NCBI RefSeq assembly: GCF_900187455.1
Contig: NZ_FYDX01000006.1
Location: forward strand, 124,001 to 188,000
Source: Pseudomonas sp. Irchel 3E13
GTDB lineage: Bacteria > Pseudomonadota > Gammaproteobacteria > Pseudomonadales > Pseudomonadaceae
Length of the DNA: 64,000 nt
Direction of reading: 5' to 3'
Under the pieces are notes generated by a model. That model did no database searches, was not told where the DNA came from, and worked only from the letters and a program-made list of their open reading frames with translations. Numbering within the stretch: the first letter of the stretch is position 1; the number at the start of each line of letters is the position of its first letter. The position numbers were made by a program, and so were the translations under genes. Shown piece after piece: positions 52,087 through 61,282 of this stretch.

Positions 52087-53157
52087 ATGTCTCAACCGCG
52101 TCCCTATAAAGTTGCACTCAACGGTTACGGCCGTATCGGTCGTTGCGTCCTGCGCGCACTCGTCGAACGGGGCGCGAAGGCGGGCTTCGAGATCGTTGCG
52201 CTGAATGACCTGGCCGACCAGGCCAGCCTGGAATACCTGACACGCTTCGACTCCACCCACGGGCGTTTCCCCGGCGAGGTGAAGGTCGACGGCGACTGTC
52301 TGCATATCAATGGCGACTGCGTGAAAGTACTGCGCAGTGCCACACCCGAGGGCATCGACTGGGCGGCGCTGGACGTCGACCTGGTACTGGAATGCTCCGG
52401 GGCCTACAACACCCGCGCCGATGGCCAGCGCTTCCTTGATGCGGGCGCACCGCGGGTGCTGTTTTCCCAGCCGATGGCCAGCGAGCAGGATGTTGATGCC
52501 ACCGTGGTCTACGGCATCAACCAGGACTGCCTGACCGGCGACGAGTTGCTGGTGTCCAACGCCTCCTGCACCACCAACTGCGGCGTGCCGCTGCTGCGGG
52601 TGCTGGATCAGGCGTTCGGCATCGACTATGTGTCGATCACCACCATCCACTCGGCGATGAACGACCAGCCGGTCATCGACGCCTATCACCACGAAGACCT
52701 GCGCCGCACCCGTTCGGCGTTCCAGTCAGTGATTCCGGTGTCCACCGGCCTGGCCCGGGGTATCGAGCGACTGCTCCCGGAACTTGTCGGGAGAATCCAG
52801 GCCAAAGCCGTGCGTGTACCGACGGTGAACGTGTCGTGCCTGGACATCACCCTGCAGACCACCCGCGACACCACGGCCGCCGAGGTCAACCAGGTGCTGC
52901 GGGACGCGGCCCTGAGCGGACCGCTGCAGGGGCTGCTGGCGTATACCGAGCTGCCCCACGCCAGTTGTGATTTCAACCATGACCCGCATTCGGCCATCGT
53001 CGATGCCAGCCAGACCCGTGTTTCCGGCCCTCGCCTGGTGAACCTGCTGGCCTGGTTCGACAACGAATGGGGGTTCGCCAACCGCATGCTCGACGTCGCC
53101 GATCATTTTCTGCGCGTCGTGGACCACACCACCCGCACCACTCGCAAACAGCCCTGA
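52087..53157 (+). CDS. epd: Erythrose-4-phosphate dehydrogenase
   Basis: 356 aa GAPDH-fold enzyme; oxidises erythrose 4-phosphate for vitamin B6 synthesis. Rossmann NGYGRIGR is at the N-terminus, the catalytic Cys is in SNASCTTNC, and the substrate His follows in THIHSAM. It carries the Epd-type context between tkt and pgk rather than a second GAPDH. Start ATG at 52087. pgk follows 12 bases later. Confidence 0.93.
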   Translation: MSQPRPYKVALNGYGRIGRCVLRALVERGAKAGFEIVALNDLADQASLEYLTRFDSTHGRFPGEVKVDGDCLHINGDCVKVLRSATPEGIDWAALDVDLVLECSGAYNTRADGQRFLDAGAPRVLFSQPMASEQDVDATVVYGINQDCLTGDELLVSNASCTTNCGVPLLRVLDQAFGIDYVSITTIHSAMNDQPVIDAYHHEDLRRTRSAFQSVIPVSTGLARGIERLLPELVGRIQAKAVRVPTVNVSCLDITLQTTRDTTAAEVNQVLRDAALSGPLQGLLAYTELPHASCDFNHDPHSAIVDASQTRVSGPRLVNLLAWFDNEWGFANRMLDVADHFLRVVDHTTRTTRKQP

Positions 53158-53169
53158 AGGACTGCATTC

Positions 53170-54333
53170 ATGACCGTTTTGAAGATGACCGACCTCGATC
53201 TGCAAGGTAAGCGCGTACTGATCCGCGAAGACCTCAACGTCCCTGTGAAGGACGGTGTGGTTGCCAGCGATGCGCGCATCCTTGCTTCGCTGCCGACCAT
53301 CAAGCTGGCCCTGGAGAAGGGCGCGGCGGTGATGGTCTGCTCGCACCTGGGTCGTCCGACCGAAGGCGAGTTCTCGGCCGAGAACAGCCTCAAGCCGGTT
53401 GCCGACTACCTGAGCAAGGCCCTGGGCCGCGACGTGCCGCTGGTCGCCGACTACCTGGACGGTGTCGAGGTGAAGGCCGGTGACATCGTGCTGTTCGAGA
53501 ACGTGCGCTTCAACAAGGGCGAGAAAAAGAACGCCGACGAGCTGGCGCAGAAGTACGCCGCGCTGTGCGACGTGTTCGTCATGGATGCCTTCGGCACCGC
53601 TCACCGCGCTGAAGGTTCGACCCATGGCGTGGCCAAGTTCGCCAAGGTCGCCGCTGCTGGCCCGCTGCTGGCCGCCGAGCTGGACGCTTTGGGCAAGGCC
53701 CTGAAAGCGCCGGCCAAGCCGATGGCCGCCATCGTTGCCGGCTCCAAGGTGTCCACCAAGCTGGACGTGCTGAACAGCCTGAGCCAGATCTGCGACCTGC
53801 TGATCGTCGGTGGCGGCATCGCCAACACCTTCCTTGCCGCGGCCGGTCACAAGGTCGGCAAATCGCTGTACGAGCCTGATCTGGTCGAGACCGCCAAGGC
53901 CATCGCCGCCAAGGTCAACGTGCCGCTGCCGGTGGACGTGGTGGTTGCCAAGGCCTTCGCCGAAGACGCCGAAGCCACCGTCAAATCGGTTGCCGACGTT
54001 GCTGACGACGACATGATCCTGGACATCGGTCCGAAAACCGCCGAGCAATTCGCCGAGCTGCTGAAATCGTCGAAAACCGTGCTGTGGAACGGCCCGGTCG
54101 GCGTGTTCGAGTTCGACCAGTTCGGCAACGGCACCAAGACCCTGGCCAAAGCGATCGCGCAAAGCAGCGCATTCTCCATCGCCGGTGGTGGCGACACCCT
54201 GGCGGCCATCGACAAATATGGCGTCGCGGCCGATATCTCCTACATTTCTACCGGTGGCGGTGCGTTCCTCGAATTCGTCGAGGGCAAGGTCCTGCCGGCG
54301 GTCGAGGTTCTGGAACAGCGGGCCAAGGCCTGA
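53170..54333 (+). CDS. pgk: Phosphoglycerate kinase
   Basis: 387 aa, transferring phosphate from 1,3-bisphosphoglycerate to ADP. Signatures: [39 protein letters not shown], the hinge [12 protein letters not shown] and the C-terminal GGGDTLAAI. Normal length. Operon with epd upstream and fba downstream. Confidence 0.98.
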   Translation: MTVLKMTDLDLQGKRVLIREDLNVPVKDGVVASDARILASLPTIKLALEKGAAVMVCSHLGRPTEGEFSAENSLKPVADYLSKALGRDVPLVADYLDGVEVKAGDIVLFENVRFNKGEKKNADELAQKYAALCDVFVMDAFGTAHRAEGSTHGVAKFAKVAAAGPLLAAELDALGKALKAPAKPMAAIVAGSKVSTKLDVLNSLSQICDLLIVGGGIANTFLAAAGHKVGKSLYEPDLVETAKAIAAKVNVPLPVDVVVAKAFAEDAEATVKSVADVADDDMILDIGPKTAEQFAELLKSSKTVLWNGPVGVFEFDQFGNGTKTLAKAIAQSSAFSIAGGGDTLAAIDKYGVAADISYISTGGGAFLEFVEGKVLPAVEVLEQRAKA

Positions 54334-54365
54334 GTCGCCCGGTGCCTGGCAGAGGGAGCGAACGG

Positions 54366-54584
54366 ATGATCAAGCGCTTGTCCTTGATGGTCATGAGCGT
54401 CGTGCTGAGCGCCTGCTCCAGCACGCCTGACTCCGCTCCCGATCGGCCCGCCGCGGAAAAGGGTGGCTGCTACCAGTCCGAATGGCAGGCGGAGACCGCG
54501 CCGGTCATCAATAAACGGCTCGGTCCCGATGGCCTGGAAAAATACGACGACGAACATCAGCGCCGGGCCAAGGGATGCCCTTGA
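54366..54584 (+). CDS. Small lipoprotein of unknown function
   Basis: 72 aa from the ATG at 54366, 32 bases after pgk, preceded by GGGAGCGAAC. The lipobox VVLSAC places the lipidated Cys at residue 18. The mature part is short and polar with two further cysteines (KGGCYQSEW, AKGCP). It lies between pgk and fba; it is probably read with the glycolytic operon but is not known to take part in it. Confidence 0.75.
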   Translation: MIKRLSLMVMSVVLSACSSTPDSAPDRPAAEKGGCYQSEWQAETAPVINKRLGPDGLEKYDDEHQRRAKGCP

Positions 54585-54634
54585 TCGGCTCGCGACAACC
54601 TGTCGCCGGGTTTGTGGTCTGCTGGAGGAAGTGG

Positions 54635-54967
54635 ATGAAAGGTGTTCTGGCCTTGACGGCCCTGGCAACACTCGCAGGATGCGCCAGCTTCACGCCCGCA
54701 CCGGCGGCGGCCCCGGCCGACAACTGGACCCGCTGGGTCTGCGACAGCAAGGCCGAAGTGCTCTGGCGTGCGGCAGGCGCCGGCAATCAGGAGATGGACG
54801 TACGCCTTGGCGGCGGCGATCAGGTCTACCGGCTCAAACCCGAGCCGTCCGGATCCGGAGCGCTGTACAGCGATGGCGTGCTGGCCTTGCACACCAAGGG
54901 CGATGAGGGCCTGGTGTACTGGGTTGCGACCAACGATTTGATAGGGCGGGGCTGCAAGGCACCGTGA
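54635..54967 (+). CDS. MliC-like C-type lysozyme inhibitor lipoprotein
   Basis: 110 aa from the ATG at 54635. The lipobox ATLAGC is followed by an Ala/Pro spacer. The mature domain WVCDSKAEVLWRA...VYRLKPEPSGSGALYSDGVLALHTKGDEGLVYWV...GC fits the MliC/PliC fold, with paired cysteines and a Ser/Tyr-containing loop. Such proteins guard against host or rival lysozyme. Assignment is by motif pattern rather than a clear hit, so it is moderate. Confidence 0.72.
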   Translation: MKGVLALTALATLAGCASFTPAPAAAPADNWTRWVCDSKAEVLWRAAGAGNQEMDVRLGGGDQVYRLKPEPSGSGALYSDGVLALHTKGDEGLVYWVATNDLIGRGCKAP

Positions 54968-55067
54968 CTGGCCGGGCCGGCTGATACTGGCCCACACAAC
55001 TTGAACAGCAACCGCCGCTGCGGCAGGTTTGCACGAAAAACGACGCTTGTCGGGAGAGAGATACACA

Positions 55068-56132
55068 ATGGCACTCATTAGCATGCGCCAGATGCTGGAC
55101 CACGCCGCCGAGTTCGGTTACGGCGTTCCAGCTTTCAACGTCAACAACCTGGAACAGATGCGCGCAATCATGGAAGCCGCTGACAAGACCGACTCTCCGG
55201 TGATTGTCCAGGCCTCGGCCGGTGCCCGCAAATACGCCGGCGCGCCGTTCCTGCGCCACCTGATCCTGGCGGCGATCGAAGAATTCCCGCACATCCCGGT
55301 GTGCATGCACCAGGACCACGGCACCAGCCCTGACGTCTGCCAGCGCTCGATCCAGCTGGGCTTCAGCTCGGTGATGATGGACGGCTCGCTGAAAGCCGAC
55401 GGCAAGACCCCGTCCGACTACGAATACAATGTCCGCGTCACCCAGCAGACCGTGGCATTCGCCCACGCCTGCGGCGTTTCCGTGGAAGGTGAGCTGGGTT
55501 GCCTGGGCAGCCTGGAAACCGGTCAGGCCGGTGAAGAAGATGGCGTCGGCGCCGAAGGCATCCTGGATCACAGCCAGATGCTGACCGATCCGGAAGAAGC
55601 CGCTGACTTCGTCAAGAAAACCCAGGTCGATGCCCTGGCCATCGCCATCGGCACCAGCCACGGCGCCTACAAGTTCACCAAGCCGCCTACCGGCGACATC
55701 CTGGCGATCGACCGCATCAAGGAAATCCACAAGCGCATCCCTAACACTCACCTGGTGATGCACGGTTCGTCCTCGGTTCCACAGGACTGGCTGGCGATCA
55801 TCAACGAGTTCGGCGGTGACATCAAAGAAACCTACGGCGTGCCGGTCGAAGAAATCGTCGAAGGCATCAAGTACGGCGTGCGCAAGGTAAACATCGACAC
55901 CGACCTGCGTCTGGCCTCCACCGGCGCGATCCGTCGCTTCCTGGCACAGAACCCGGCCGAGTTCGACCCGCGCAAATACTTCGCCAAGACCGTCGAAGCC
56001 ATGCGCGACATCTGCATCGATCGCTACGAAGCCTTCGGCACCGCGGGCAACGCCTCGAAGATCAAGCCGATCTCCCTGGACGACATGTTCCTGCGTTACG
56101 CCAAAGGCGAGCTGGCCGCGAAGGTCAACTGA
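55068..56132 (+). CDS. fba: Class II fructose-1,6-bisphosphate aldolase
   Basis: 354 aa zinc aldolase. It starts [27 protein letters not shown]. Metal and substrate residues lie in [32 protein letters not shown] and MHGSSSVP. Last gene of tkt-epd-pgk-fba, followed by a clear terminator. Functions in gluconeogenesis in pseudomonads, which lack phosphofructokinase. Confidence 0.98.
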   Translation: MALISMRQMLDHAAEFGYGVPAFNVNNLEQMRAIMEAADKTDSPVIVQASAGARKYAGAPFLRHLILAAIEEFPHIPVCMHQDHGTSPDVCQRSIQLGFSSVMMDGSLKADGKTPSDYEYNVRVTQQTVAFAHACGVSVEGELGCLGSLETGQAGEEDGVGAEGILDHSQMLTDPEEAADFVKKTQVDALAIAIGTSHGAYKFTKPPTGDILAIDRIKEIHKRIPNTHLVMHGSSSVPQDWLAIINEFGGDIKETYGVPVEEIVEGIKYGVRKVNIDTDLRLASTGAIRRFLAQNPAEFDPRKYFAKTVEAMRDICIDRYEAFGTAGNASKIKPISLDDMFLRYAKGELAAKVN

Positions 56133-56146
56133 TACGCGCGTAAAGC

Positions 56147-56176
56147 AAAAAAACCCGCAGCGATGCGGGTTTTTTT
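56147..56176 (+). terminator. Intrinsic terminator after fba
   Basis: AAAAAAACCCGCA / TGCGGGTTTTTTT with loop GCGA, 14 bases after the stop. A textbook hairpin with a seven-T tract; symmetric, so it can act on both strands. Confidence 0.95.
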
Positions 56177-56330
56177 ATGCCTGTTGATCACCCAGGAAGA
56201 CCGTTAGTCGGCGAACTATCGTTAAAACACCTGTTGGCCAGTTGCCAGCTTTAGATTTGGAAAACTCGGGTCTAGAGTCACATTCGCAGATTTCATCCGA
56301 AAGATGACGTAGTTGCCAGAGAGAAGCAGC

Positions 56331-58451
56331 ATGGAATGCGCTCAAATTCCGACCCAAGAAGTCGGCTCGGTTCTACTGGTCGTTGATGACTATCCGGAAA
56401 ACCTGACCAGCATGCGTGCCTTGCTTGCACGTCAGGATTGGCAAGTCTTGACTGCCAGCTCGGGGATCGAAGCCCTGAGTACCTTGCTTGAACATGAAGT
56501 CGACCTGGTTCTGCTGGATGTGCAGATGCCGGGCATGGACGGTTTTGAAGTGGCCCGCCTGATGCGCGGAAGCCAGCGCACCCGGCTGACACCAATCATT
56601 TTCCTGACCGCCAACGAACAGACCCAGGCGGCGGTGCTCAAAGGCTACGCCAGCGGCGCCGTGGATTACCTGTTCAAACCCTTCGACCCGCAAATTCTCA
56701 AGCCCAAGGTGCAGGCCCTGCTCGACCAGCAGCGCAACCGTCGTGCCTTGCAGCGGCTGACCCGCGACCTGGAAGCGGCTCGTGCCTTTAATGCCTCGGT
56801 GTTGGAGAACGCTGCCGAGGGCATCCTGGTGGTGGCCGAGGACGGCATTATCCGCTTCGCCAATCCGGCCATTTCCCGTTTGCTGCTCGCCTCGGTCGAT
56901 CAGTTGCAGGGCGCCGACCTGCTGGACTTCGTGTTGTCGCCGACGGCGGCGCAATGGCGCGAGTCGGCGTTTTATCAGGCGTACCTGGAACGGGATATCT
57001 TCCGCCTGCATGACGCCGTGCTGCGCACCAGCAATGGCCAGGCGCTGCCGGTGGCGCTGTCCTGCGCCGCCTTGCCCGGCGAACAGCGCGCGATGGTGGT
57101 GACGGTGCTGGACATGTCGGTGGTGCGCAGCCTGCACCAGCAACTGGAGCATCAGGCGGTCACCGATCCGCTTACCGGCCTGCTCAATCGCCGTGGTTTC
57201 TATCAAGCTGCGGAAAGTGCGCTGGTACGCAGCGAACATTCGGACAAGCACCATGCCTTGATGTACCTGGACCTCGACGGCTTCAAGCGGGTCAACGATT
57301 CCCTCGGGCACGAAATCGGCGACCAGGTGTTGCACTGGGTCGCTGAGCAACTGAAGGATTGCCTGGGTGGCCACGGCATCCTGGCGCGGATGGGCGGCGA
57401 TGAGTTCACGGCCTTGCTCGACGACCTCGACTACCCCGAACAGGCGGCGCGTTTAGCCGAGAAGTGCATCGAGCGCATGTCGATCCGCCAGCAGATCGAC
57501 GGCCTGGAAGTGGTGCTCGGGGTCAGTATCGGTATTGCTATCTACCCCGACTGCGGTGCCAACCTCGACGGGTTGTTGCGCGCTGCCGATACGGCGATGT
57601 ACGCGGCCAAGCAGGCCGGGCGCCAGCAGTATCGTTATTACGACGAGGACCTCAACGGCCGCGCCCGTTCGCGGCTGATGCTCGAAGACAGCGTTCGCGC
57701 GGCGGTGGATAACCAGGATTTCACCCTGGTGTTCCAGCCGCAGGTGGCGTTCTCCGACGGTCGCCTGCGCGGCTTCGAGGCGCTGTTGCGGTGGCGGCAT
57801 CCGAGCGTCGGCGATGTGCCGCCGGGGCTGTTCCTGCCGTTGCTGGAAGAAGCGCGGTTGATCAACCGCCTGGCCAGTTGGATCTACTGCCAGGGCGCCG
57901 AGCAGCGGCGGGCCTGGTGCGGGCATTTCCCTGACGACCTGACCCTCGGCATCAGCCTCAGCCGGGTGCAGTTCGGCATGCCCAACCTGATCGAAGAGCT
58001 GTCGCAGGTGATCGCCGATGCCGGCCTGGCACCGAGCCAACTGGAAGTGGAAATCGCCGAAACATCGCTGACCGACAACCTGGACACGGCGTTGCGCCAG
58101 TTGCGCAAGTTGCGCGAGTTGGGCGTGCGCGTGGCTCTGGACGACTTTGGCGCCGGCGACTGCTCGCTGCGCCTGTTGCGCGATCTGCCGATCGATACCC
58201 TCAAGCTTGACCGCCACCTGGTGGCGCGCCTGCCCGATTCCGCCGCCGACGCGGCGCTGGTGCGTTGCGTCATCGAACTCTGCGAGCAGTACTGCATCAG
58301 CGTGATCGCCGAAGGCGTGGAGACCCCGGCGCAGGCGCAATGGTTGCGCGAGCACGGCTGCGAGTACGTTCAGGGCTTCCTTGTGGCGCGGCCGATCACC
58401 TCGGCGGAAGCCGGTCGCTTCCCGGCCTTTTTTGACTGGCAAGGGCAGTAG
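56331..58451 (+). CDS. Response regulator with REC-PAS-GGDEF-EAL domains
   Basis: 706 aa from the ATG at 56331. The receiver spans residues 10-130 with D63 as phospho-site (LLDVQMPG) and K116. PAS is about 150-265. The GGDEF domain has an intact GGDEF at 355-359 but no RxxD inhibitory site before it. The EAL domain has EALLR at 483-487, ALDDFGAGD and AEGVET, but the metal-binding Asn of the usual N(I/L)S strand is Ser (S542 in GISLSRVQF). It makes, and perhaps degrades, c-di-GMP. No adjacent sensor kinase. Confidence 0.93.
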   Translation: MECAQIPTQEVGSVLLVVDDYPENLTSMRALLARQDWQVLTASSGIEALSTLLEHEVDLVLLDVQMPGMDGFEVARLMRGSQRTRLTPIIFLTANEQTQAAVLKGYASGAVDYLFKPFDPQILKPKVQALLDQQRNRRALQRLTRDLEAARAFNASVLENAAEGILVVAEDGIIRFANPAISRLLLASVDQLQGADLLDFVLSPTAAQWRESAFYQAYLERDIFRLHDAVLRTSNGQALPVALSCAALPGEQRAMVVTVLDMSVVRSLHQQLEHQAVTDPLTGLLNRRGFYQAAESALVRSEHSDKHHALMYLDLDGFKRVNDSLGHEIGDQVLHWVAEQLKDCLGGHGILARMGGDEFTALLDDLDYPEQAARLAEKCIERMSIRQQIDGLEVVLGVSIGIAIYPDCGANLDGLLRAADTAMYAAKQAGRQQYRYYDEDLNGRARSRLMLEDSVRAAVDNQDFTLVFQPQVAFSDGRLRGFEALLRWRHPSVGDVPPGLFLPLLEEARLINRLASWIYCQGAEQRRAWCGHFPDDLTLGISLSRVQFGMPNLIEELSQVIADAGLAPSQLEVEIAETSLTDNLDTALRQLRKLRELGVRVALDDFGAGDCSLRLLRDLPIDTLKLDRHLVARLPDSAADAALVRCVIELCEQYCISVIAEGVETPAQAQWLREHGCEYVQGFLVARPITSAEAGRFPAFFDWQGQ

Positions 58452-58492
58452 TTGGGTACACTGCGGCCTTTCCCCTTTCACCCGCAGCAGCC

Positions 58493-58993
58493 ATGAACAC
58501 CCTCAAGTACCTGCAAGCCTACCCGCCCGCCCTGCAAGATCAGGTGCGTCAGTTGATTGCCCGTGGCCAGTTGGGCGACTACCTGCAAAAGCGCTATCCG
58601 GCCCGGCATGACGTGCAGAGTGACAAGGCGCTGTACAGCTACGCGCAGAACCTCAAGCAGGAACACCTGCGCAACGCGCCAAACCTCGACAAAGTGCTGT
58701 TCGACAACCGCCTCGACCTGACCCACCGTGCGCTCGGCCTGCACACGGCGGTTTCGCGGGTGCAGGGTGGCAAGCTCAAGGCGAAGAAAGAGATCCGCAT
58801 CGCTTCGCTGTTCAAGGAGGCAGCGCCGGAGTTCCTGCGCATGATCGTGGTGCACGAACTGGCGCACTTCAAGGAGGCCGAGCACAACAAGGCTTTCTAC
58901 AAACTCTGTGAATACATGCAGCCGGGCTACCATCAACTGGAGTTCGACCTGCGCGTTTACCTGACCTGGCGCGAGTTGCCGGGCGATCAGTGA
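58493..58993 (+). CDS. YgjP-like zinc metallopeptidase domain protein
   Basis: 166 aa. It carries the zinc motif VVHELAHFKEAEHNKAFY (HExxH plus downstream His), the pattern of the YgjP/DUF45 group often labelled M48 family. There is no signal peptide or membrane helix, so it is cytoplasmic. Substrate unknown. Its end overlaps the region of the next gene's weak GTG start. Confidence 0.85.
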   Translation: MNTLKYLQAYPPALQDQVRQLIARGQLGDYLQKRYPARHDVQSDKALYSYAQNLKQEHLRNAPNLDKVLFDNRLDLTHRALGLHTAVSRVQGGKLKAKKEIRIASLFKEAAPEFLRMIVVHELAHFKEAEHNKAFYKLCEYMQPGYHQLEFDLRVYLTWRELPGDQ

Positions 58994-59010
58994 GTCAAAG
59001 GACCCTTTGC

Positions 59011-59307
59011 ATGGACGTAAGCAAGACCAAGAGCAGTTTCTACCGTCGCCTGTACGTTGCCTGGCTGATCGACAGCCAGACCGCCAGCAGCGTCCCGGCG
59101 CTGATGGCCGCCACCGGCATGCCCCGCCGCACCGCGCAGGACACCATCGCTGCGCTGGCTGATCTGGATATCGTTTGTGAGTTCGAGCAGGAAGCGGGGG
59201 CGCGCAACCATGCCGGGCATTACCGGATTCATGATTGGGGTGCGATCGACAAGGGGTGGATCATTCAGAATCTGAGGTCGATTCGCGAGGTTCTGGGGTA
59301 TCCCTGA
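59011..59307 (+). CDS. Small winged helix-turn-helix protein
   Basis: 98 aa from the ATG at 59011, which has an AAAGGA site 8 bases before it; a GTG at 58990 would overlap the preceding gene. Helices LYVAWLIDSQTASSVPALMAATGMPRRTAQDTIAALADL form a winged HTH resembling the HTH_43 family, followed by a wing (HYRIHDWGAIDKGWII). It may be a DNA-binding regulator; target unknown. Confidence 0.75.
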   Translation: MDVSKTKSSFYRRLYVAWLIDSQTASSVPALMAATGMPRRTAQDTIAALADLDIVCEFEQEAGARNHAGHYRIHDWGAIDKGWIIQNLRSIREVLGYP

Positions 59308-59726
59308 TTGACCTGCTTTCTGGCTCGCCGCAGATCCCTGTAGCGGGCTTTTCAGCAACAGCGCGCTCAAGAATTCGAGTGCTGACTATTTCCCTCGATG
59401 AACCCGCGGTCAGTTGGTTTTCTGAAATCCAGGTGATTTCACTGCCTTTTCTAGGATTTTTCCTATATCCCGGTCACTGATCGCGCATGCAGGATTCTGC
59501 GGAATTTCTTCCATGGAATCCTCCAGGGTCAGGGGCCAGCAAGCGCATGGTCCGGCACCCCGGTGGTTACCTTTCTCATGCGGCCTTGCGCTGAATCTGG
59601 TGCGGGGTGCGCAGTTGCAGGGAGCACTGCATGCCCGTCCAATCCTGTTTGTGCTTCATCTCCACTGATGCATCCGGACGTCGAGTCCAGCTCCGCGGTT
59701 GACCTGCCTCACGCGGAGGATTACTC
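59308..59726. other. Non-coding gap before the T6SS toxin locus
   Basis: No supported gene. An AT-rich stretch near 59400-59480 contains the inverted repeat TAGGA-TTTT-TCCTA (around 59450-59465). GGAA-TTTC-TTCC lies just after 59500, inside a GGATTC...GAATCC pair. These are candidate promoter or operator signals for the following toxin gene. A 27-codon minus-strand frame ending at 59576 (MKHKQDWTGMQC) has an odd non-random look but no recognised relative. Confidence 0.4.
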
Positions 59727-61282
59727 ATGACTTTCAGCTTCAGCGTCGCCGCCGATATCGCTACCAACGAAGCGTGCCCGGTCCCCACCGGCATCTGCAG
59801 CACCTGTCAGCGTAGTGGTCTGCCCATCCTGCCCCTGCGTGCTGCCTATGCCTCGGAGCCCTGGTACACCCAGGCGCTGCCGCTGAACCGCGGCTCCGAG
59901 GTCAAGGCCGTACGCCTGCGGGCCGACCAGCCGCGCACCCTGCGTAGTGGCTATCTCTATGTGCTGCTCGACAATAGGGAGTGGCAGGCCTACGAGATCT
60001 CCCGCGAGGGCGCGCTGCGTCAGTTTCGGCCCTACCAGGTGCCTCGCGAAGAGCCCCGGTCCCTGTGCGAAATCTGTATTCAACAGGATCACGATATTCC
60101 CGCGTCGTTCATCAACATCAAAACCGACAGATACTCCACCGCCTGGCTGGCGCTCGCCAACGACCCCTGGCCCGAGAGTGTGCTCAATGGCTACCTGCGC
60201 GGCGGCGTGGTCGATGGGATGGCGCTGGATGACCGCTTCTACAAACTCGACCTCGATTTCCACAGCGTGCACGGCTTCTACCCGCGCAATCACCGACTGC
60301 GCGCCCTGGCAGGCCATGTCCGCGCGGTGACTGAAGAGCACAAGCTGGCCAACGGTGTACTGGCCCTGGTGCTGCGGTGGTTCGGGCGACGGGAGAAGTG
60401 CAGAAGATCGGGTTGGGGGTTCGGATCGTGCAGTTCGGTGGGGCGATTGTGGCGTTGGCGAGTGCGGTGGAGGGGGTGCAGTATGCGTTGGCGGCGACTC
60501 GGGCATACGAAGCTGGCGATAGAACGGCAAGAACTGCTTATAGGGTAGCGTCCGCTATGGCAGCAGGCTCAGCGATAGCCGGGGTTTTGGGCTCCTTGGC
60601 TCCGGCAGCATTAGCACTCGCTCCACTCTTGATTTCCGTGCTGCTAGGCCTAGTCACTTATGGCTTGTACGTCTGGGCGAAAAGGCTAGAGTCAGAACCC
60701 CTGGAAATGTGGGCTCGCCATTCCCTCTGGGGGATCCCGGAAAAACACCGCCGCTGGACGACCTCAAAGGACATGGACACGGCGATTGGTGCCTTGAATG
60801 CAGTATTGCTGGGCTTGACCGCAGACGCTGCGATGACAGTGAAGGTCGCGCGCAGTGGCGGACTTCCCATCGGTGATGCAGTTCCTGCTGAACTCTTTCT
60901 GGACTACAAGATCGCTCTGCCACGATACGGACTCGACGCATCGCGCTACGAGTGGGCGTTGCAGGTCTATCGGCCAGGCCAAAGCTCGGGTGAGACCATC
61001 GCGAGCGGCCGTACCGGTGGTACTAATGAACCGTTGTCGCCCCCGTCTTCATGGAAGCGACCGGGCTACCACCCTGAAACGACGGCTCCCGTCATTCGGC
61101 ACGATCCCGTGTCAGGAACGCTTCTAATCAGGGGGGACATCAGCTTTTTTGGGACTTTCGAAGTTCACGCCATTGAGCTAAAGGTGTCCTACTGGCCCGA
61201 CAAGAATGATGAAGCGGGTGTAGCCCTGCTGATTGTGAAGGAAGACAAGATTGGCGAATGGCAGGGGTGGGGCTCCGAATGA
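59727..61282 (+). pseudogene. Internally deleted, frameshifted T6SS toxin (VasX / BTH_I2691 family)
   Basis: The gene begins with a good GCGGAGGA site and an intact N-terminal domain of about 215 residues in the frame of 59727 (CSTCQRSGLPILPLRAAYA, RTLRSGYLYVLLDNREWQAY, NDPWPESVL), as in VasX-type effectors. Around 60350-60400 this frame degenerates (FGRREKCRRSGWGFG), while a second frame, open from 60377, gives the C-terminal part: IGLGVRIVQFGGAIVALASA, a long hydrophobic stretch near 60540-60680, then a beta-rich tail ending GEWQGWGSE. Family members are much longer, so a middle section of several hundred residues is missing. The stop overlaps the next gene as ATGA. Confidence 0.75.
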
